Below are positions 7,774 to 16,600 of a DNA stretch of 39,771 nt, piece by piece. The notes under the pieces were generated by a model. The model did no database searches and was not told the origin of the DNA. It saw only the letters and a program-made list of their open reading frames with translations. The position numbers and the translations under genes were made by a program. How positions within the stretch are numbered: the first letter of the stretch is position 1; each line of letters opens with the position of its first letter. Source of the DNA: Hadesarchaea archaeon (GTDB taxonomy: Archaea > Hadarchaeota > Hadarchaeia > Hadarchaeales > Hadarchaeaceae); contig QMWE01000001.1 of NCBI GenBank assembly GCA_003661465.1, positions 1 to 39,771 of the forward strand, written 5' to 3'.

Positions 7774-8802
7774 ATGTCGGTCGCGATTGTTTACTCCGAA
7801 AAGTACTTGGAACATGTTCCGGGTCCTGGGCACCCAGAGCGTCCGGATCGTCTCAAAGCCATCGTCGAGGGGTTAAAACGGGCGGGCCTATGGCATGCTC
7901 CGGATGTGGAGATATTCGAGCCAAATCCGGCGATCCGCGAAGAGATCGAACTCGCACATGACCCGGAATACATCACACTGTTTGAGAAGTTGAGCGCGAT
8001 GGAAAGACCGATCGATGCGGACACTCCCGTCCACAAAAACACGTTGGAACTAGCCATGCTCGCGTCTGGAGGGGCTATCATGGCCGGGCGTCTGGTGGTT
8101 TCCGGAGACGTCAGGAGCGCCTTCGCGCTTGTTCGACCTCCAGGGCATCATGCGTCTAGGTCAGAAGGAGGGGGATTCTGCTATTTCAACAACGCGGCGG
8201 TGATGATCAAATACGTGAAAAAGGAATTTAACATTCGGCGAGTGTTCATTCTAGATATCGACGCTCACCATGGCAACGGTACCCAAGACATATTTTACGA
8301 TGACCCAACCGTGCTTTACATGTCCATTCATCAGCATCCCTCCACGCTTTATCCGGGAACGGGGTTCGTGAGCGAGATCGGAAGCGGAGAAGGAAAAGGA
8401 TACAACGTCAACGTGCCGGTGGGGCCTGGAAGCGACGATGCAGATTATGAGGGCATCATGCGTGAAATTTTCCTTCCACTATCCGAACAATTTAGACCTG
8501 AGTTATTTGTGGTATCCGTTGGGTTTGACGCCCACATCGACGATCCGCTGACGAGTCTCCAGCTTTCCACCTCCGCCTACGGTCGGCTGGCCGATTTTGT
8601 GATCCAGCAGGCGGAAAGGATGTGTGAAAGCAGAGTAATTTTCCTGCTCGAAGGGGGCTACGACCTGAATGCCCTCTCGGGAGGTGTGCTCAACATCATG
8701 AAGGTCATGCGAGGAGAAAGATTTTCACCGACGACGGAGCCCAAACATCCCGAAGTGATCGATGAAGTCAAACTTGCTCTATCCGACAAATGGAAGCTGT
8801 GA
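7774..8802 (+). CDS. Histone deacetylase / acetylpolyamine amidohydrolase superfamily protein
   Basis: This zinc-dependent deacetylase of 342 residues resembles bacterial and archaeal class II-like HDACs. All active-site elements are present: tandem His125-His126 in RPPGHHA, GGFCYFNN (134-140), zinc ligands Asp163 and His165 in DIDAHHGNGT, Asp252 in VGFDAH, and Tyr296 in LLEGGY. It is expected to remove acetyl groups from lysine or polyamines in the cytoplasm; the physiological substrate is not known from sequence. It is coupled to dph6 by an AGGTGAT site spanning the upstream stop codon. An archaeal histone is encoded about 15 kb away, although archaeal histones lack long acetylatable tails. 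Confidence 0.9.
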   Translation: MSVAIVYSEKYLEHVPGPGHPERPDRLKAIVEGLKRAGLWHAPDVEIFEPNPAIREEIELAHDPEYITLFEKLSAMERPIDADTPVHKNTLELAMLASGGAIMAGRLVVSGDVRSAFALVRPPGHHASRSEGGGFCYFNNAAVMIKYVKKEFNIRRVFILDIDAHHGNGTQDIFYDDPTVLYMSIHQHPSTLYPGTGFVSEIGSGEGKGYNVNVPVGPGSDDADYEGIMREIFLPLSEQFRPELFVVSVGFDAHIDDPLTSLQLSTSAYGRLADFVIQQAERMCESRVIFLLEGGYDLNALSGGVLNIMKVMRGERFSPTTEPKHPEVIDEVKLALSDKWKL

Positions 8803-8805
8803 AAA

Positions 8806-10011
8806 TCAGCTGCACATCTCCTGCGCTATTTCTCCAACTGATGTGACAAACTTTTCGATCTCGCTTTCCGTGTTGTAGTAGTGAACCGAAGCACGGACTG
8901 TCCCCTCCACACCAAGATGATTCATGGTCGGCTGCGCGCAGTGATGCCCAGAACGGACCGCTATCTTGGCGATTTCATCCAGCATCGATGCCACTTTGTG
9001 ATGATCTAGTCCTCTGATGTTAAAGCTGAGCACCCCACCATGCTGCACCGCTTCTGATGGACCATACACTTTGACACCAGCTATGTCCGCTATTTCCAGC
9101 ATCTGCTCAAGCAGTTTTCTTTCCCGTTTTGCGATCTTCTCCACGCCTATCTCAAGCACGTACTCACATGCGCGCCCGAGTCCTATCACTCCTGGAATAT
9201 TGGGGGTGCCCACATCAAAGACCTGTGGTGGCCCGACCAACTTCGACCGATGGAGTTTTACCTCCTCGACGATTCCGCCGCCGACCGTCAGTGGTTCGAG
9301 CCCGGATAATCTCCCCTGCGCGGCATAAAGAAATCCGGTGCCCTGTGGTCCCAACAGACCTTTATGCCCTGGAGCAACGAGAAAATCGCATTTCAACCTC
9401 CTGACATCGACCGGCATGTGACCCACGGACTGCGCGGCGTCGACCAGATACAGGATCTTATGGTCTTGAGCCAGCTTGCCTATTTCTTCCACCGGCTGGA
9501 TGCTCCCCACGGAGTTAGAGACGTGATGGACAGCTATCAGCCGAGTTTTCTTGTCTATTGCCCTTTCGAAATCAGCCGGATCGAGAAGACATTCCTTCGA
9601 TGCACCGACCAGCTCCAATTTTACACCCCGTTCACTCTCGAGGCGCTGCCATGGAAGGAGATTGCTGTGATGCTCGAGAACCGTGCTTATGACCTTATCG
9701 CCTTTCTTCAAGCCCAGTCCTCGAGCAACGATGTTGATGGCCTCAGTGGTATTTTTCGTGTAGGCTATATCCTCAGGTTTCGCCCCAATCACGCGGGCGA
9801 TTTTTACCCTAGTGGCCTCGAAGGCCTCGGTAGCGCGCTTGGCAGCACGATATAATCCTCGTCCGATATTTGCACTGTATTCTTGATAGTACTCGAGCAT
9901 AGCATCCAGGACGGGTTTGGGTGTAGGTGTGGTGGCCGCGTTGTCCAAGTATATCACGCCCGTGCGCAGAAACGGGATATCGGCTCTAACCCTCTCTACA
10001 CTTTTTGGCAC
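8806..10011 (-). CDS. sufS: Cysteine desulfurase, SufS/CsdA type
   Basis: This PLP enzyme takes sulfur from cysteine for Fe-S clusters and other thio-cofactors. At 401 residues it has YTKNTTEAIN (84-93), the PLP lysine Lys217 in APGHKGLLGPQGTGF, and the persulfide cysteine Cys358 in RSGHHCAQP, the short-loop arrangement of group II (SufS) enzymes. The start is GTG 10011, preceded by GAGGTGA. It lies 60 bases downstream of the EF-1beta gene on the same strand and is probably part of that transcript. SufBCD is not in the window. Confidence 0.93.
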   Translation of the reverse strand: MPKSVERVRADIPFLRTGVIYLDNAATTPTPKPVLDAMLEYYQEYSANIGRGLYRAAKRATEAFEATRVKIARVIGAKPEDIAYTKNTTEAINIVARGLGLKKGDKVISTVLEHHSNLLPWQRLESERGVKLELVGASKECLLDPADFERAIDKKTRLIAVHHVSNSVGSIQPVEEIGKLAQDHKILYLVDAAQSVGHMPVDVRRLKCDFLVAPGHKGLLGPQGTGFLYAAQGRLSGLEPLTVGGGIVEEVKLHRSKLVGPPQVFDVGTPNIPGVIGLGRACEYVLEIGVEKIAKRERKLLEQMLEIADIAGVKVYGPSEAVQHGGVLSFNIRGLDHHKVASMLDEIAKIAVRSGHHCAQPTMNHLGVEGTVRASVHYYNTESEIEKFVTSVGEIAQEMCS

Positions 10012-10071
10012 TTTTTCACCTCAAAGGCTTCATTATCTAAAGTTGACTAATAATGGTAAAAGAGATAGCGT

Positions 10072-10329
10072 TCACAGCAAGCGCGTCAGACCCACAACCT
10101 GAACATTGCCGATACCGTGGATGCCCGCGAGCTCCCGTTCCAGCTGCTCCGTGCCACCCGCTGCGTCGTCGACAACGGCGACCACGCGGAGAGCTTGGAG
10201 GCCAAACGCCACCGGTTCTCTGGACACTGTGTGAACCTCGACAAGCCCCTTCACCGCCGCCTCGATCCTGTCCAAATCCACATCCGTGCTCTCCGGCATC
10301 AACTTTATGGTAACGGCAACTTTGGCCAT
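10072..10329 (-). CDS. ef1b: Elongation factor 1-beta (aEF-1beta)
   Basis: This 85-residue nucleotide-exchange factor recycles GDP on elongation factor 1-alpha. The archaeal family pattern is clear: MAKVAVTIKLMPES at the N-terminus, VDLDRIEAAVKG, an AFGLQALRVVAVVDDA strand pair and the C-terminal IGNVQVVGLTRLL. AGGAGG lies before the ATG. It follows the zinc-ribbon gene after 12 bases, a pairing often seen in archaea (family knowledge), and precedes sufS. Confidence 0.93.
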   Translation of the reverse strand: MAKVAVTIKLMPESTDVDLDRIEAAVKGLVEVHTVSREPVAFGLQALRVVAVVDDAAGGTEQLERELAGIHGIGNVQVVGLTRLL

Positions 10330-10341
10330 CGAATGTCCTCC

Positions 10342-10506
10342 TCACGGGCCGACGAACCCGCAACTTGCGCAACGATATGGCCTGCTGAGCCGTCTGCATT
10401 TTCTACAGCGTAAAATTTCGACGGACCCACAATTAGGGCAAGGAAATCTCGTCACTACCTCTCCCGAGGCTATCTCACGGTTGCATGAAGTACATATCAC
10501 CGCCAT
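10342..10506 (-). CDS. Small zinc-ribbon protein, putative RNA-binding (COG2888 type)
   Basis: The protein has 54 residues and four CxxC-type knuckles: CTSC, CPNC, CRKC and CASC, with MAVICTSCNREI at the start and YRCASCGFVGP at the end. This is the archaeal zinc-ribbon family annotated as a predicted Zn-ribbon RNA-binding protein and usually found beside EF-1beta. ATG 10506 is chosen because a GGTGGG site sits at the right distance and the CxxC core starts just after it; the open frame back to 10533 adds unrelated residues. Confidence 0.85.
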   Translation of the reverse strand: MAVICTSCNREIASGEVVTRFPCPNCGSVEILRCRKCRRLSRPYRCASCGFVGP

Positions 10507-10533
10507 TTTGGTCCCACCCTCTGTTAGCTCCAA

Positions 10534-10732
10534 TCATTTTAACTCTATCGGAAGTTCCCCTGCGAAAGCCGGGAGAAAGCCGCTTTTCCCGTTTATAAGG
10601 AACCAAGTGCCTGCCGAGTAGGGGAGCCACCCTGAATTTACGCCTGTGGACACCGGGGCCTCCGTAACCCAAAAAGTCGTGCGGCTGAAAGATGCTCTTC
10701 GCGAAGGAGAGAGGTCATACATTTGCGTGTCG
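10534..10732. other. Intergenic stretch with TATA-like elements, no gene recognised
   Basis: About 200 bases lie between the zinc-ribbon gene and the tRNA promoter. It holds GTTAAAATG near 10539 on the minus strand, which suits the zinc-ribbon gene, and a near-palindromic TTTATAAG at about 10590. The segment after the latter is GC-richer, with partly complementary GGAGCC and GGCCTCC, and could be a short RNA. Short open frames here have no family features. Confidence 0.35.
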
Positions 10733-10740
10733 TTTTATTT
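10733..10740 (+). promoter_or_regulatory. TATA box of the tRNA-Arg gene
   Basis: TTTTATTT is centred about 28 bases before the first base of the mature tRNA. A second AT run, CTATATATC, touches the tRNA itself and is too close to serve. Confidence 0.5.
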
Positions 10741-10764
10741 GCTCCATCGCTCCATCTATATATC

Positions 10765-10857
10765 GGGCTCGTGGTCCAGCTTGGATAAGACACAGGCCTG
10801 CGGTCGGAAAACGGCAGCGAGCCTGTAACCCGGGTTCGAATCCCGGCGAGCCCGCCA
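10765..10857 (+). tRNA. tRNA-Arg (anticodon GCG) with a 16-base intron, CCA encoded
   Basis: The acceptor strands GGGCTCG and CGAGCCC pair fully. The D arm GTCC/AGAC carries A20 after GG, an arginine identity base. The anticodon stem is CAGGC/GCCTG, and the T arm is CCGGG-TTCGAAT-CCCGG. CCA follows the discriminator G at 10855-10857. The anticodon loop is 23 bases and becomes the normal seven (CTGCGGA, anticodon GCG at 10800-10802, reading CGC/CGU) once a 16-base intron after position 37 is removed. The mature tRNA is 74 nucleotides before CCA. Confidence 0.95.
10804..10819 (+). other. tRNA intron with canonical bulge-helix-bulge
   Basis: CTGC (10798-10801) pairs with GCAG (10814-10817 shifted by one, within GGCAGCG), giving the four-pair central helix. 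The three-base bulges are GGT (10802-10804) and CGA (10818-10820). Cutting each after its second base releases TCGGAAAACGGCAGCG and leaves G37 next to A38. The inner helix can be only two C-G pairs around GAAAA, so this is close to a minimal substrate for the archaeal splicing endonuclease. Confidence 0.88.
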
Positions 10858-10860
10858 GAA

Positions 10861-11613
10861 TCACACATCAAGAATCCGCCTCAGCTGTGCCGCATTTTTG
10901 TACATCTGAAAATTGTTGAACATCACGTAGACCTCGCGATGGTTCTTTTCAAGTTCTCTGACCCTGTCTGCGAGCCGTTCGAGCTCGGATGTAGAGTACT
11001 CGTAGTTGTAATCGTGCTCACGGGGGTTCAGACCGTGCAGACGGATATACGCCACCCAATGGTTTGACAGAGGTTCCCCACGCATCAGATCCACCACGTG
11101 GACCAACTCGAGTTCTTCGCAAAGCTCCTCAATTTTTTCTGGATGTTCCTTCCAGTCGCCTCTAGGCTCCCACGCCAGGACGAGGTCTCCACGCTCGACC
11201 GATGACAAAAATTTTCTCATATTTTCGATATTTTTCCCCGTACATTTGAAATTTGGAGGGCACTGGATTACACAAACTTTGATATCAAGAACATTTGCGA
11301 CTTCCATTATTTGATTCCATGCGTTGAAGTTATCCTGTGTGGGACGAAGCCACCCATACTGCCTTCGCGCAAGGTCCTCCGGCTTCAAGTTGGACCGACG
11401 CCAAGTCGGACTGGTGGACAAGTGAGTGATAGCCTGCCAAGCTTTCAACGTGAACTCAAATCCTTCTGGCGCCTCTGACCTCCATCGCTCGGCCGTCTTA
11501 AGTGCTGGGAGCCTATAAAAGCTCTGCTGAATCTCCACCGTGGAAAACTTCTTCTGATAGGCGCTCAAGCCCCCCCTATAAAAACCCCATCCACAGCACC
11601 CAACTTTGATCAT
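10861..11613 (-). CDS. DUF72 (YecE-like) TIM-barrel protein
   Basis: The 250-residue member of the DUF72 family has the typical opening VGCCGWGFYRG, then VEIQQSFYRLP, FEFTLKAWQAITH, LAWEPRGDW, YIRLHGLN and the closing VYVMFNNF. The biochemical role of this widespread family is unsettled. The start ATG 11611-11613 is preceded by GGTGAT that overlaps the stop codon of the exchanger gene upstream, so the two are translationally coupled. It ends four bases from the tRNA on the opposite strand. Confidence 0.87.
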   Translation of the reverse strand: MIKVGCCGWGFYRGGLSAYQKKFSTVEIQQSFYRLPALKTAERWRSEAPEGFEFTLKAWQAITHLSTSPTWRRSNLKPEDLARRQYGWLRPTQDNFNAWNQIMEVANVLDIKVCVIQCPPNFKCTGKNIENMRKFLSSVERGDLVLAWEPRGDWKEHPEKIEELCEELELVHVVDLMRGEPLSNHWVAYIRLHGLNPREHDYNYEYSTSELERLADRVRELEKNHREVYVMFNNFQMYKNAAQLRRILDV

Positions 11614-11617
11614 GGGA

Positions 11618-12598
11618 TCACCATGCGTAGAAGAGGGTCAATCCGACCAGATATATCACATACATCGCCAAAAGCGCCATCCCGTGCACGCGCCTCAATC
11701 GTTTTCTTTTCCACATGAACCCGAGCAACATAGCGGAAGAAAAAAGCATCATCGGATTGCTGAACGACATTCCCTGGAGGTCTACACCCAAGGGTACACC
11801 TTTCGCGGCTCCAACCAAAGCTGCGCTGCCGACGACGAACGCCGCGTTGAAGATGTTGGAACCAATCACGGTGCCTATGGAGATATCATGAAGTTTTTTT
11901 CTCACGGAGAGCAATATGGTGGCCAGCTCGGGAATTGACGTCCCCACCGCCACGAGCGTAAAACCTACGGCGGCCTGAGCTTCGAGCTTTGTCATGCCAA
12001 CCGCCACCAACACTCCCTCAGCGATCCCTGAAGCGCCGAACACGAGCAACCGAGCTCCAATTATCACTCCGGCTGTTCCCAAAGTGGAAAGCAAAAACAA
12101 CTTTCGAAGACCGACACGCTTTTTTGGGGTGGTCTCATTTAAGTTTTTTACTCCAGTCCGCTCCCTTTTTATCACAAACCACATGAAGAGGGTAAAAAAC
12201 ACGAGGAGGGAAATACCTTCCACAGGTTCAATCGTCCCATCGAGAGACATCACAGCAAGCGCCCCTCCGATCCCGAGCATTGCCAGACCATCATTGAGTC
12301 CCTTTCTGTCTATCCTAGCTATTCCAAAAATCGCTGCGACCGCCAGAACTAACGCTATGTTGACGATGTTTGAGCCAACCACGTTTCCGTACGAAAGTCC
12401 CCCTTTTCCCAGTCCAACCGCGATCAGCGAAGTGAAGAACTCCGGTGCCGAGGTAGCAAAAGCGATAAGGGTAAGGGCTATCGTCACCTGGGAAACGCCC
12501 AACGCACGGGCTATCCCACATGCCGAGTCGACGAAAAGATCTCCCGCTTTGTGGATCAGAATTATCGATGCCACCAACGCAAGGGCGAACTCTATCAA
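11618..12598 (-). CDS. Sodium/calcium exchanger family protein (CaCA)
   Basis: This inner-membrane cation antiporter of 326 residues has about ten spans and two inverted alpha repeats: ATSAPEFFTSLIA with GNVVGSNIVNI, and VAVGTSIPELATILL with GTVIGSNIFN. These Glu/Ser/Asn-containing motifs form the ion pathway in the family. A basic cytoplasmic loop (about 138-165) links the halves. The start is TTG 12598; an in-frame TGA lies just upstream, and TTATAATTA on the minus strand about 32 bases before it is a good TATA box. It is followed by DUF72 in the same operon. Confidence 0.88.
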   Translation of the reverse strand: MIEFALALVASIILIHKAGDLFVDSACGIARALGVSQVTIALTLIAFATSAPEFFTSLIAVGLGKGGLSYGNVVGSNIVNIALVLAVAAIFGIARIDRKGLNDGLAMLGIGGALAVMSLDGTIEPVEGISLLVFFTLFMWFVIKRERTGVKNLNETTPKKRVGLRKLFLLSTLGTAGVIIGARLLVFGASGIAEGVLVAVGMTKLEAQAAVGFTLVAVGTSIPELATILLSVRKKLHDISIGTVIGSNIFNAAFVVGSAALVGAAKGVPLGVDLQGMSFSNPMMLFSSAMLLGFMWKRKRLRRVHGMALLAMYVIYLVGLTLFYAW

Positions 12599-12647
12599 CC
12601 CAACCCCAAGTCACTCTGACGTTGTTAATTATAAGGAAATACCCGCC

Positions 12648-13535
12648 CTACACGTCACGAATTTGCAACTTTTCCGTTTCCTTGAGGGTCTTTATATCGA
12701 TCCCCTTCATCGGCTGGGGTAGATTTTTGCATGCCTCAAGAACTGCTTCCGGATCATCGTAATGTCTGGTCGCTTCCACTATTGCCCTCGCCATCCTTGG
12801 AGGGTCTGTTGATTTGAAAATTCCGGAACCAACGAATACGCCATCCACGCCAAGTTGCATCACCAGCGCGCTGTCGGCCGGCCCGGCGATCCCGCCCGCT
12901 GCAAACCAGACAACCGGCAGGCGCTGGAGCTTGGCAGTCTCCCTCACGAGCTCGACCGGAACATTATATTCAAGCGCCTTTTTCTCGAGTTCGTCGTCCG
13001 CCATCCTTGAAAGCTCAGATATCTGCCGTTTCGTCAGCTTTATGTGCCGGACCGCCTCGACTATATTTCCGGTCCCGGCCTCCCCCTTTGTCCTGATCAT
13101 CGCTGCTCCCTCATTTATCCTCCGCAACGCCTGCCCGAGGTCATAGGCACCACAGACAAACGGCACTTTGAACTTTCTTTTGTCCACGTGGGCTTCCTCA
13201 TCCGCGACTGTGAGCACTTCACTTTCATCTATCATATCGACCCCCAGAGCCTCGAGGACCTGGGCCTCTGCAAAATGGCCAATCCTGCATTTTGCCATCA
13301 CGGGGATCGTGACGGCATTCATTATCGCTTCTATTACCCCGGGATCCGCCATTCTCGCTACGCCACCTGCCGCCCGGATATCCGCCGGAACCGCCTGCAA
13401 CGCCATCACGGCCACCGCCCCGGCCTCCTCCGCGATTATTGCCTGTTCCGGGGTGGTGACGTCCATTATTACTCCACCTTTCTGCATCTTGGCGAATCCT
13501 CGTTTCAGACGTTCGGAACCAAACACGATCTCCAC
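12648..13535 (-). CDS. pdxS: Pyridoxal 5'-phosphate synthase subunit PdxS
   Basis: PdxS condenses ribose 5-phosphate, glyceraldehyde 3-phosphate and ammonia into PLP. The 295-residue barrel protein has Asp25 in [13 protein letters not shown], Lys82 in VMAKCRIGH and Lys150 in [10 protein letters not shown], the residues that carry the sugar intermediates, plus [12 protein letters not shown] and [11 protein letters not shown] for phosphate binding. The start is GTG 13535 after TTTGAGGCG. The glutaminase partner PdxT, which supplies ammonia, is not in the window. It is divergent from the radical SAM gene. Confidence 0.95.
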   Translation of the reverse strand: MEIVFGSERLKRGFAKMQKGGVIMDVTTPEQAIIAEEAGAVAVMALQAVPADIRAAGGVARMADPGVIEAIMNAVTIPVMAKCRIGHFAEAQVLEALGVDMIDESEVLTVADEEAHVDKRKFKVPFVCGAYDLGQALRRINEGAAMIRTKGEAGTGNIVEAVRHIKLTKRQISELSRMADDELEKKALEYNVPVELVRETAKLQRLPVVWFAAGGIAGPADSALVMQLGVDGVFVGSGIFKSTDPPRMARAIVEATRHYDDPEAVLEACKNLPQPMKGIDIKTLKETEKLQIRDV

Positions 13536-13588
13536 ACGATCGCCTCAAACTACATAGTTTGGGACATGCCTATTAAAAGTGGTGTTCG

Positions 13589-14725
13589 ATGATCTCAAGG
13601 CCAGAGGGCCAAATGGTGAGATGTGAGCTTTGCGGCAGGATCTCGGCCGACATCTCGGCAGCGCTCAGGGTATGCGGTGCCTGCATCAAGGAGCGCTTTG
13701 ATGACGCCAAACCATACATCGAATCTGCCCACGCACGAATCCGGAAGCAACACGGGTTGCCACCCGAGCCACCTCGCGAACCAAGCGGGAAAAAGTGTAA
13801 TGGATGTGGAAATGCCTGTCGTATCCCACTTGGTGGAAGGGGATTCTGTGGACTCGTTGAAAACGTTGATGGAAAACTCGTCAGAAGATTTGGCACTTCA
13901 GAACTGGGGCTGCTAAACTTGTATTATGACCTCATACCCACCAACTGCGTTCCAGCGGAGTTCTGTGCCGGATCTGGCGGATCTGGGTATCCCAAATGGT
14001 GCAGGACGCCGAAAGGTGATGTGGGCTACAAAAATCTGGCAGTTTTCATTGGAAGCTGCACATATAACTGCCTCTTTTGTCAGAACTTTGTCTTTCACGA
14101 ACTCGCCACAAATAAGAAGTCAGCCGTCACTCCGAACGAAATTGCCGAGGCAGCAAACGAAGATACTGCGTGTGTCTGCTACTTTGGGGGAGATCCATCG
14201 AGCCAGATGCCGTTCGTCATCTCATCTGCAAAGTTGGTGCATGAAAGGGCCGACAGGGAAAAGCGTGTCTTACGTGTTTGCCTCGAAACGAACCTGAACA
14301 TGAACTCGGAAGACCTGAAACAGATCGGGAGGATATCCATGAAGAGCGGCGGTGGGATCAAGGCGGACCTAAAATGCTGGTCAACGGAAATATTGTATGC
14401 CTTATCTGGCATGAAACACCGGCAGGCGTATAAAAACTTTGAATGGCTATCCAAACAGCACGAGGAACGTCCGGAGGTACCGTTCGCCAGAGCCAGTACG
14501 TTGCTGGTACCCGGGTATGTGGATGAGGAGGAAATACGTTCCCTAGCTTCATTCATAGCTGATCTGAACCCGAGCATACCATACTCCCTTCTAGCATTTC
14601 ATCCCTCCTACCACATGCAGGATATGCCCTACACACGACGGGAAGAGGCGGAGCTATTTCTGGAGATTTGTAAAAAAGAAGGCCTTCAACGTGTCAGGAT
14701 TGGCAACCCATGGCTACTGTGGTAA
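13589..14725 (+). CDS. Radical SAM protein, PflA/AmmeMemoRadiSam-like, with N-terminal Cys motifs
   Basis: The 378-residue protein has the radical SAM cluster motif CTYNCLFC (about 155-162) in GSCTYNCLFCQN, then YFGGDPSSQ and LRVCLETNLN of the SAM barrel. Before the barrel come a CELC...CGAC pair (about 12-32) and a second motif, CNGCGNACRIP...FCG (about 70-88). This layout is typical of archaeal COG1180/COG2108-like proteins of unknown substrate. ATG 13589 and ATG 13613 are both possible; a TATTAAAA element at 13571-13578 would favour the second. It stands alone between pdxS and nop5. Confidence 0.8.
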   Translation: MISRPEGQMVRCELCGRISADISAALRVCGACIKERFDDAKPYIESAHARIRKQHGLPPEPPREPSGKKCNGCGNACRIPLGGRGFCGLVENVDGKLVRRFGTSELGLLNLYYDLIPTNCVPAEFCAGSGGSGYPKWCRTPKGDVGYKNLAVFIGSCTYNCLFCQNFVFHELATNKKSAVTPNEIAEAANEDTACVCYFGGDPSSQMPFVISSAKLVHERADREKRVLRVCLETNLNMNSEDLKQIGRISMKSGGGIKADLKCWSTEILYALSGMKHRQAYKNFEWLSKQHEERPEVPFARASTLLVPGYVDEEEIRSLASFIADLNPSIPYSLLAFHPSYHMQDMPYTRREEAELFLEICKKEGLQRVRIGNPWLLW

Positions 14726-14757
14726 AGTTTTAACATGCCAAGCGCAATCCTGCCTTG

Positions 14758-15918
14758 GTGAGGCGCTTGCCGATTCATGTGTCTGAATGTGTAACAGGCG
14801 TATTCGCATTTGACGACGCAGAGCAGATGATCTCCTCCGAACATTTCCCGAAAGATCCCACCGAGGTCGCCAACCGGATCGCGGACATCCAATCCGGAAT
14901 CCCATCGCCAGAACATCGCAGGCTCATAGGTAGATTGGTGGAGAGAGGGCACACTGATTTTACGCTAGAATCAACTCCTATCGCAAGAAAACTTCAACAA
15001 GAGTTCAGAAGGGCTAAGTTCGAACCAGTCATGCCAAACCTCGCCGGTAAAATTCTCCGCGAGAAATTCATGGAGGTGGAGGGAGATATCGAGCTGGACA
15101 TCCGGAAGTTCGCTCGTGAAGTCAGCTTTGTCCTAGCACGACATAAACTCCGATTAGAAGCAAGCCGACGGGACAAACTCATCATCCAAACGATAGGCCT
15201 GCTGGACGAGATCGACAAATTTTCAAATATCCTGATTGGGATGGTCCGGGAGTGGTATTCCACTCATTTCCCGGAGCTGAACCGCTTGGTCCCGGATCAT
15301 CAGACATATCTAAAACTCATCGTGGATCTAGGGTCACGAGAGAATTTCAGTTTGGAGGGTATCAAAGCTGCTGTGAAAATACCACATGAAAAAGCGGAAA
15401 AGATCATGGAGGCTGCGTTGAGCTCCCTCGGTGCCCAATTTGACGAACTCGACACGGTGACCATACAAGGAAGCGCTCGAGAGATCCTTCACATGTACGA
15501 ACTTCGTGAACAAGTTTCCAGATACATAGACGAAGTGATGGATCAAGTAGCACCAAACCTTCGCACGGTGGTCGGTGGTCCAATCGGTGCCCGCCTCATA
15601 TCGCTTGCTGGCGGACTTGAGAGACTTTCCAAGATGCCCGCCAGTACGATCCAAGTACTCGGAGCTGAAAAGGCACTGTTCCGTGCACTAAAGACCCGAG
15701 CAAGGCCCCCGAAGCACGGTGTGATCTATCAGTATCCCGAGATAAGAGGAGCGCCAAGGTCTATGCGCGGAAAGATAGCTCGCGCGCTTGCAGGAAAGAT
15801 AGCCATTGCAGCGAGGATTGACGCCATGTCCGGAGAGTTTATCGGGGACAAACTGGCTACTGACCTGAAAACTCGTATTGCCAGTATAAGATCCAAAGAG
15901 GAGGGTAGAAAACGATGA
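14758..15918 (+). CDS. nop5: Nop5 (Nop56/58) core protein of box C/D sRNPs
   Basis: Nop5 bridges L7Ae-bound C/D guide RNA and fibrillarin for 2'-O-methylation of rRNA and tRNA. The protein shows the N-terminal fibrillarin-binding domain, a coiled-coil (about 110-215) and the Nop domain with VGGPIGARLISLAGGLERL and the ALFRALKTRARPPKHGVIYQ motif. It ends with a basic tail KEEGRKR. No ATG is available; TTG 14755 and GTG 14758 are adjacent, and a TATA-like AGTTTTAAC at 14726-14734 is 27 bases from GTG 14758. Its last four bases overlap the fibrillarin start (ATGA). Confidence 0.94.
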   Translation: MRRLPIHVSECVTGVFAFDDAEQMISSEHFPKDPTEVANRIADIQSGIPSPEHRRLIGRLVERGHTDFTLESTPIARKLQQEFRRAKFEPVMPNLAGKILREKFMEVEGDIELDIRKFAREVSFVLARHKLRLEASRRDKLIIQTIGLLDEIDKFSNILIGMVREWYSTHFPELNRLVPDHQTYLKLIVDLGSRENFSLEGIKAAVKIPHEKAEKIMEAALSSLGAQFDELDTVTIQGSAREILHMYELREQVSRYIDEVMDQVAPNLRTVVGGPIGARLISLAGGLERLSKMPASTIQVLGAEKALFRALKTRARPPKHGVIYQYPEIRGAPRSMRGKIARALAGKIAIAARIDAMSGEFIGDKLATDLKTRIASIRSKEEGRKR

Positions 15919-16595
15919 AAATAGTGGGACATGAACGCTTCAAGTCCGTGTACTGGATCGAATTCGACAACGGGAGCAAAAAGTTAGCCACAGAAAACTT
16001 GGCTCCCGGTGTCCAAGTATACGGAGAGAAACTTGTGAAACTTGAAGGAAGGGAATACAGGACTTGGGATCCGTATCGCAGCAAGCTCGCCGCGTCCATC
16101 TTGAAAAACATCAAAAAAGTTCCTGTGGAATCTGGAAAACTTGTGCTTTATCTAGGAGCGGCAAGTGGGACCACACCTTCACATGTCTCGGATATCGTGG
16201 GATTAGAGGGATGCGTTTACTGTGTGGAAATCTCCCCCCGCCCGTTCAGAGACCTCCTATCCGTATGTGAAAAAAGGGCTAACATGACGCCAATACTTGC
16301 CGACGCCCGTCACCCATCCAATTATTCTGTACTTCTCGAAAAGGTGGATGTGATATACCAGGACATTGCTCAGCCAGATCAGACAGACATTTTCTTGGCC
16401 AACGGGAGGGCGTTCCTCAAAGAGGGAGGATACGCCCTACTGGTACTCAAAGCGCGCAGCATAGACGTGACCAAAGAACCCTGGGAAATATTCAGGAACG
16501 AAATAGAAAAGCTCGAGAAGGAAATGGAACTCTTAGATGCTAAGATCTTGGACCCTTATGAGAAGGATCACGCTATGTTGGTCTTGAGGAAGTAA
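15915..16595 (+). CDS. flpA: Fibrillarin-like rRNA/tRNA 2'-O-methyltransferase
   Basis: FlpA is the SAM-dependent methyltransferase of the box C/D sRNP. At 226 residues it has the family N-terminus ending YRTWDPYRSKLAA. The SAM site is LVLYLGAASGTTPSHVSDIVG (about 76-96), followed by VYCVEISPRPFRDLL, DVIYQDIAQPDQTDIF and ALLVLKARSID. The ATG overlaps the nop5 stop by four bases, the classic nop5-flpA pair. Confidence 0.95.
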   Translation: MKIVGHERFKSVYWIEFDNGSKKLATENLAPGVQVYGEKLVKLEGREYRTWDPYRSKLAASILKNIKKVPVESGKLVLYLGAASGTTPSHVSDIVGLEGCVYCVEISPRPFRDLLSVCEKRANMTPILADARHPSNYSVLLEKVDVIYQDIAQPDQTDIFLANGRAFLKEGGYALLVLKARSIDVTKEPWEIFRNEIEKLEKEMELLDAKILDPYEKDHAMLVLRK

Positions 16596-16600
16596 AGACG

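Noticed and set aside
10534..10722. Short minus-strand open frames upstream of the zinc-ribbon gene
   Set aside because: No recognised motif, no ribosome binding site, and overlapping frames look equally plausible.
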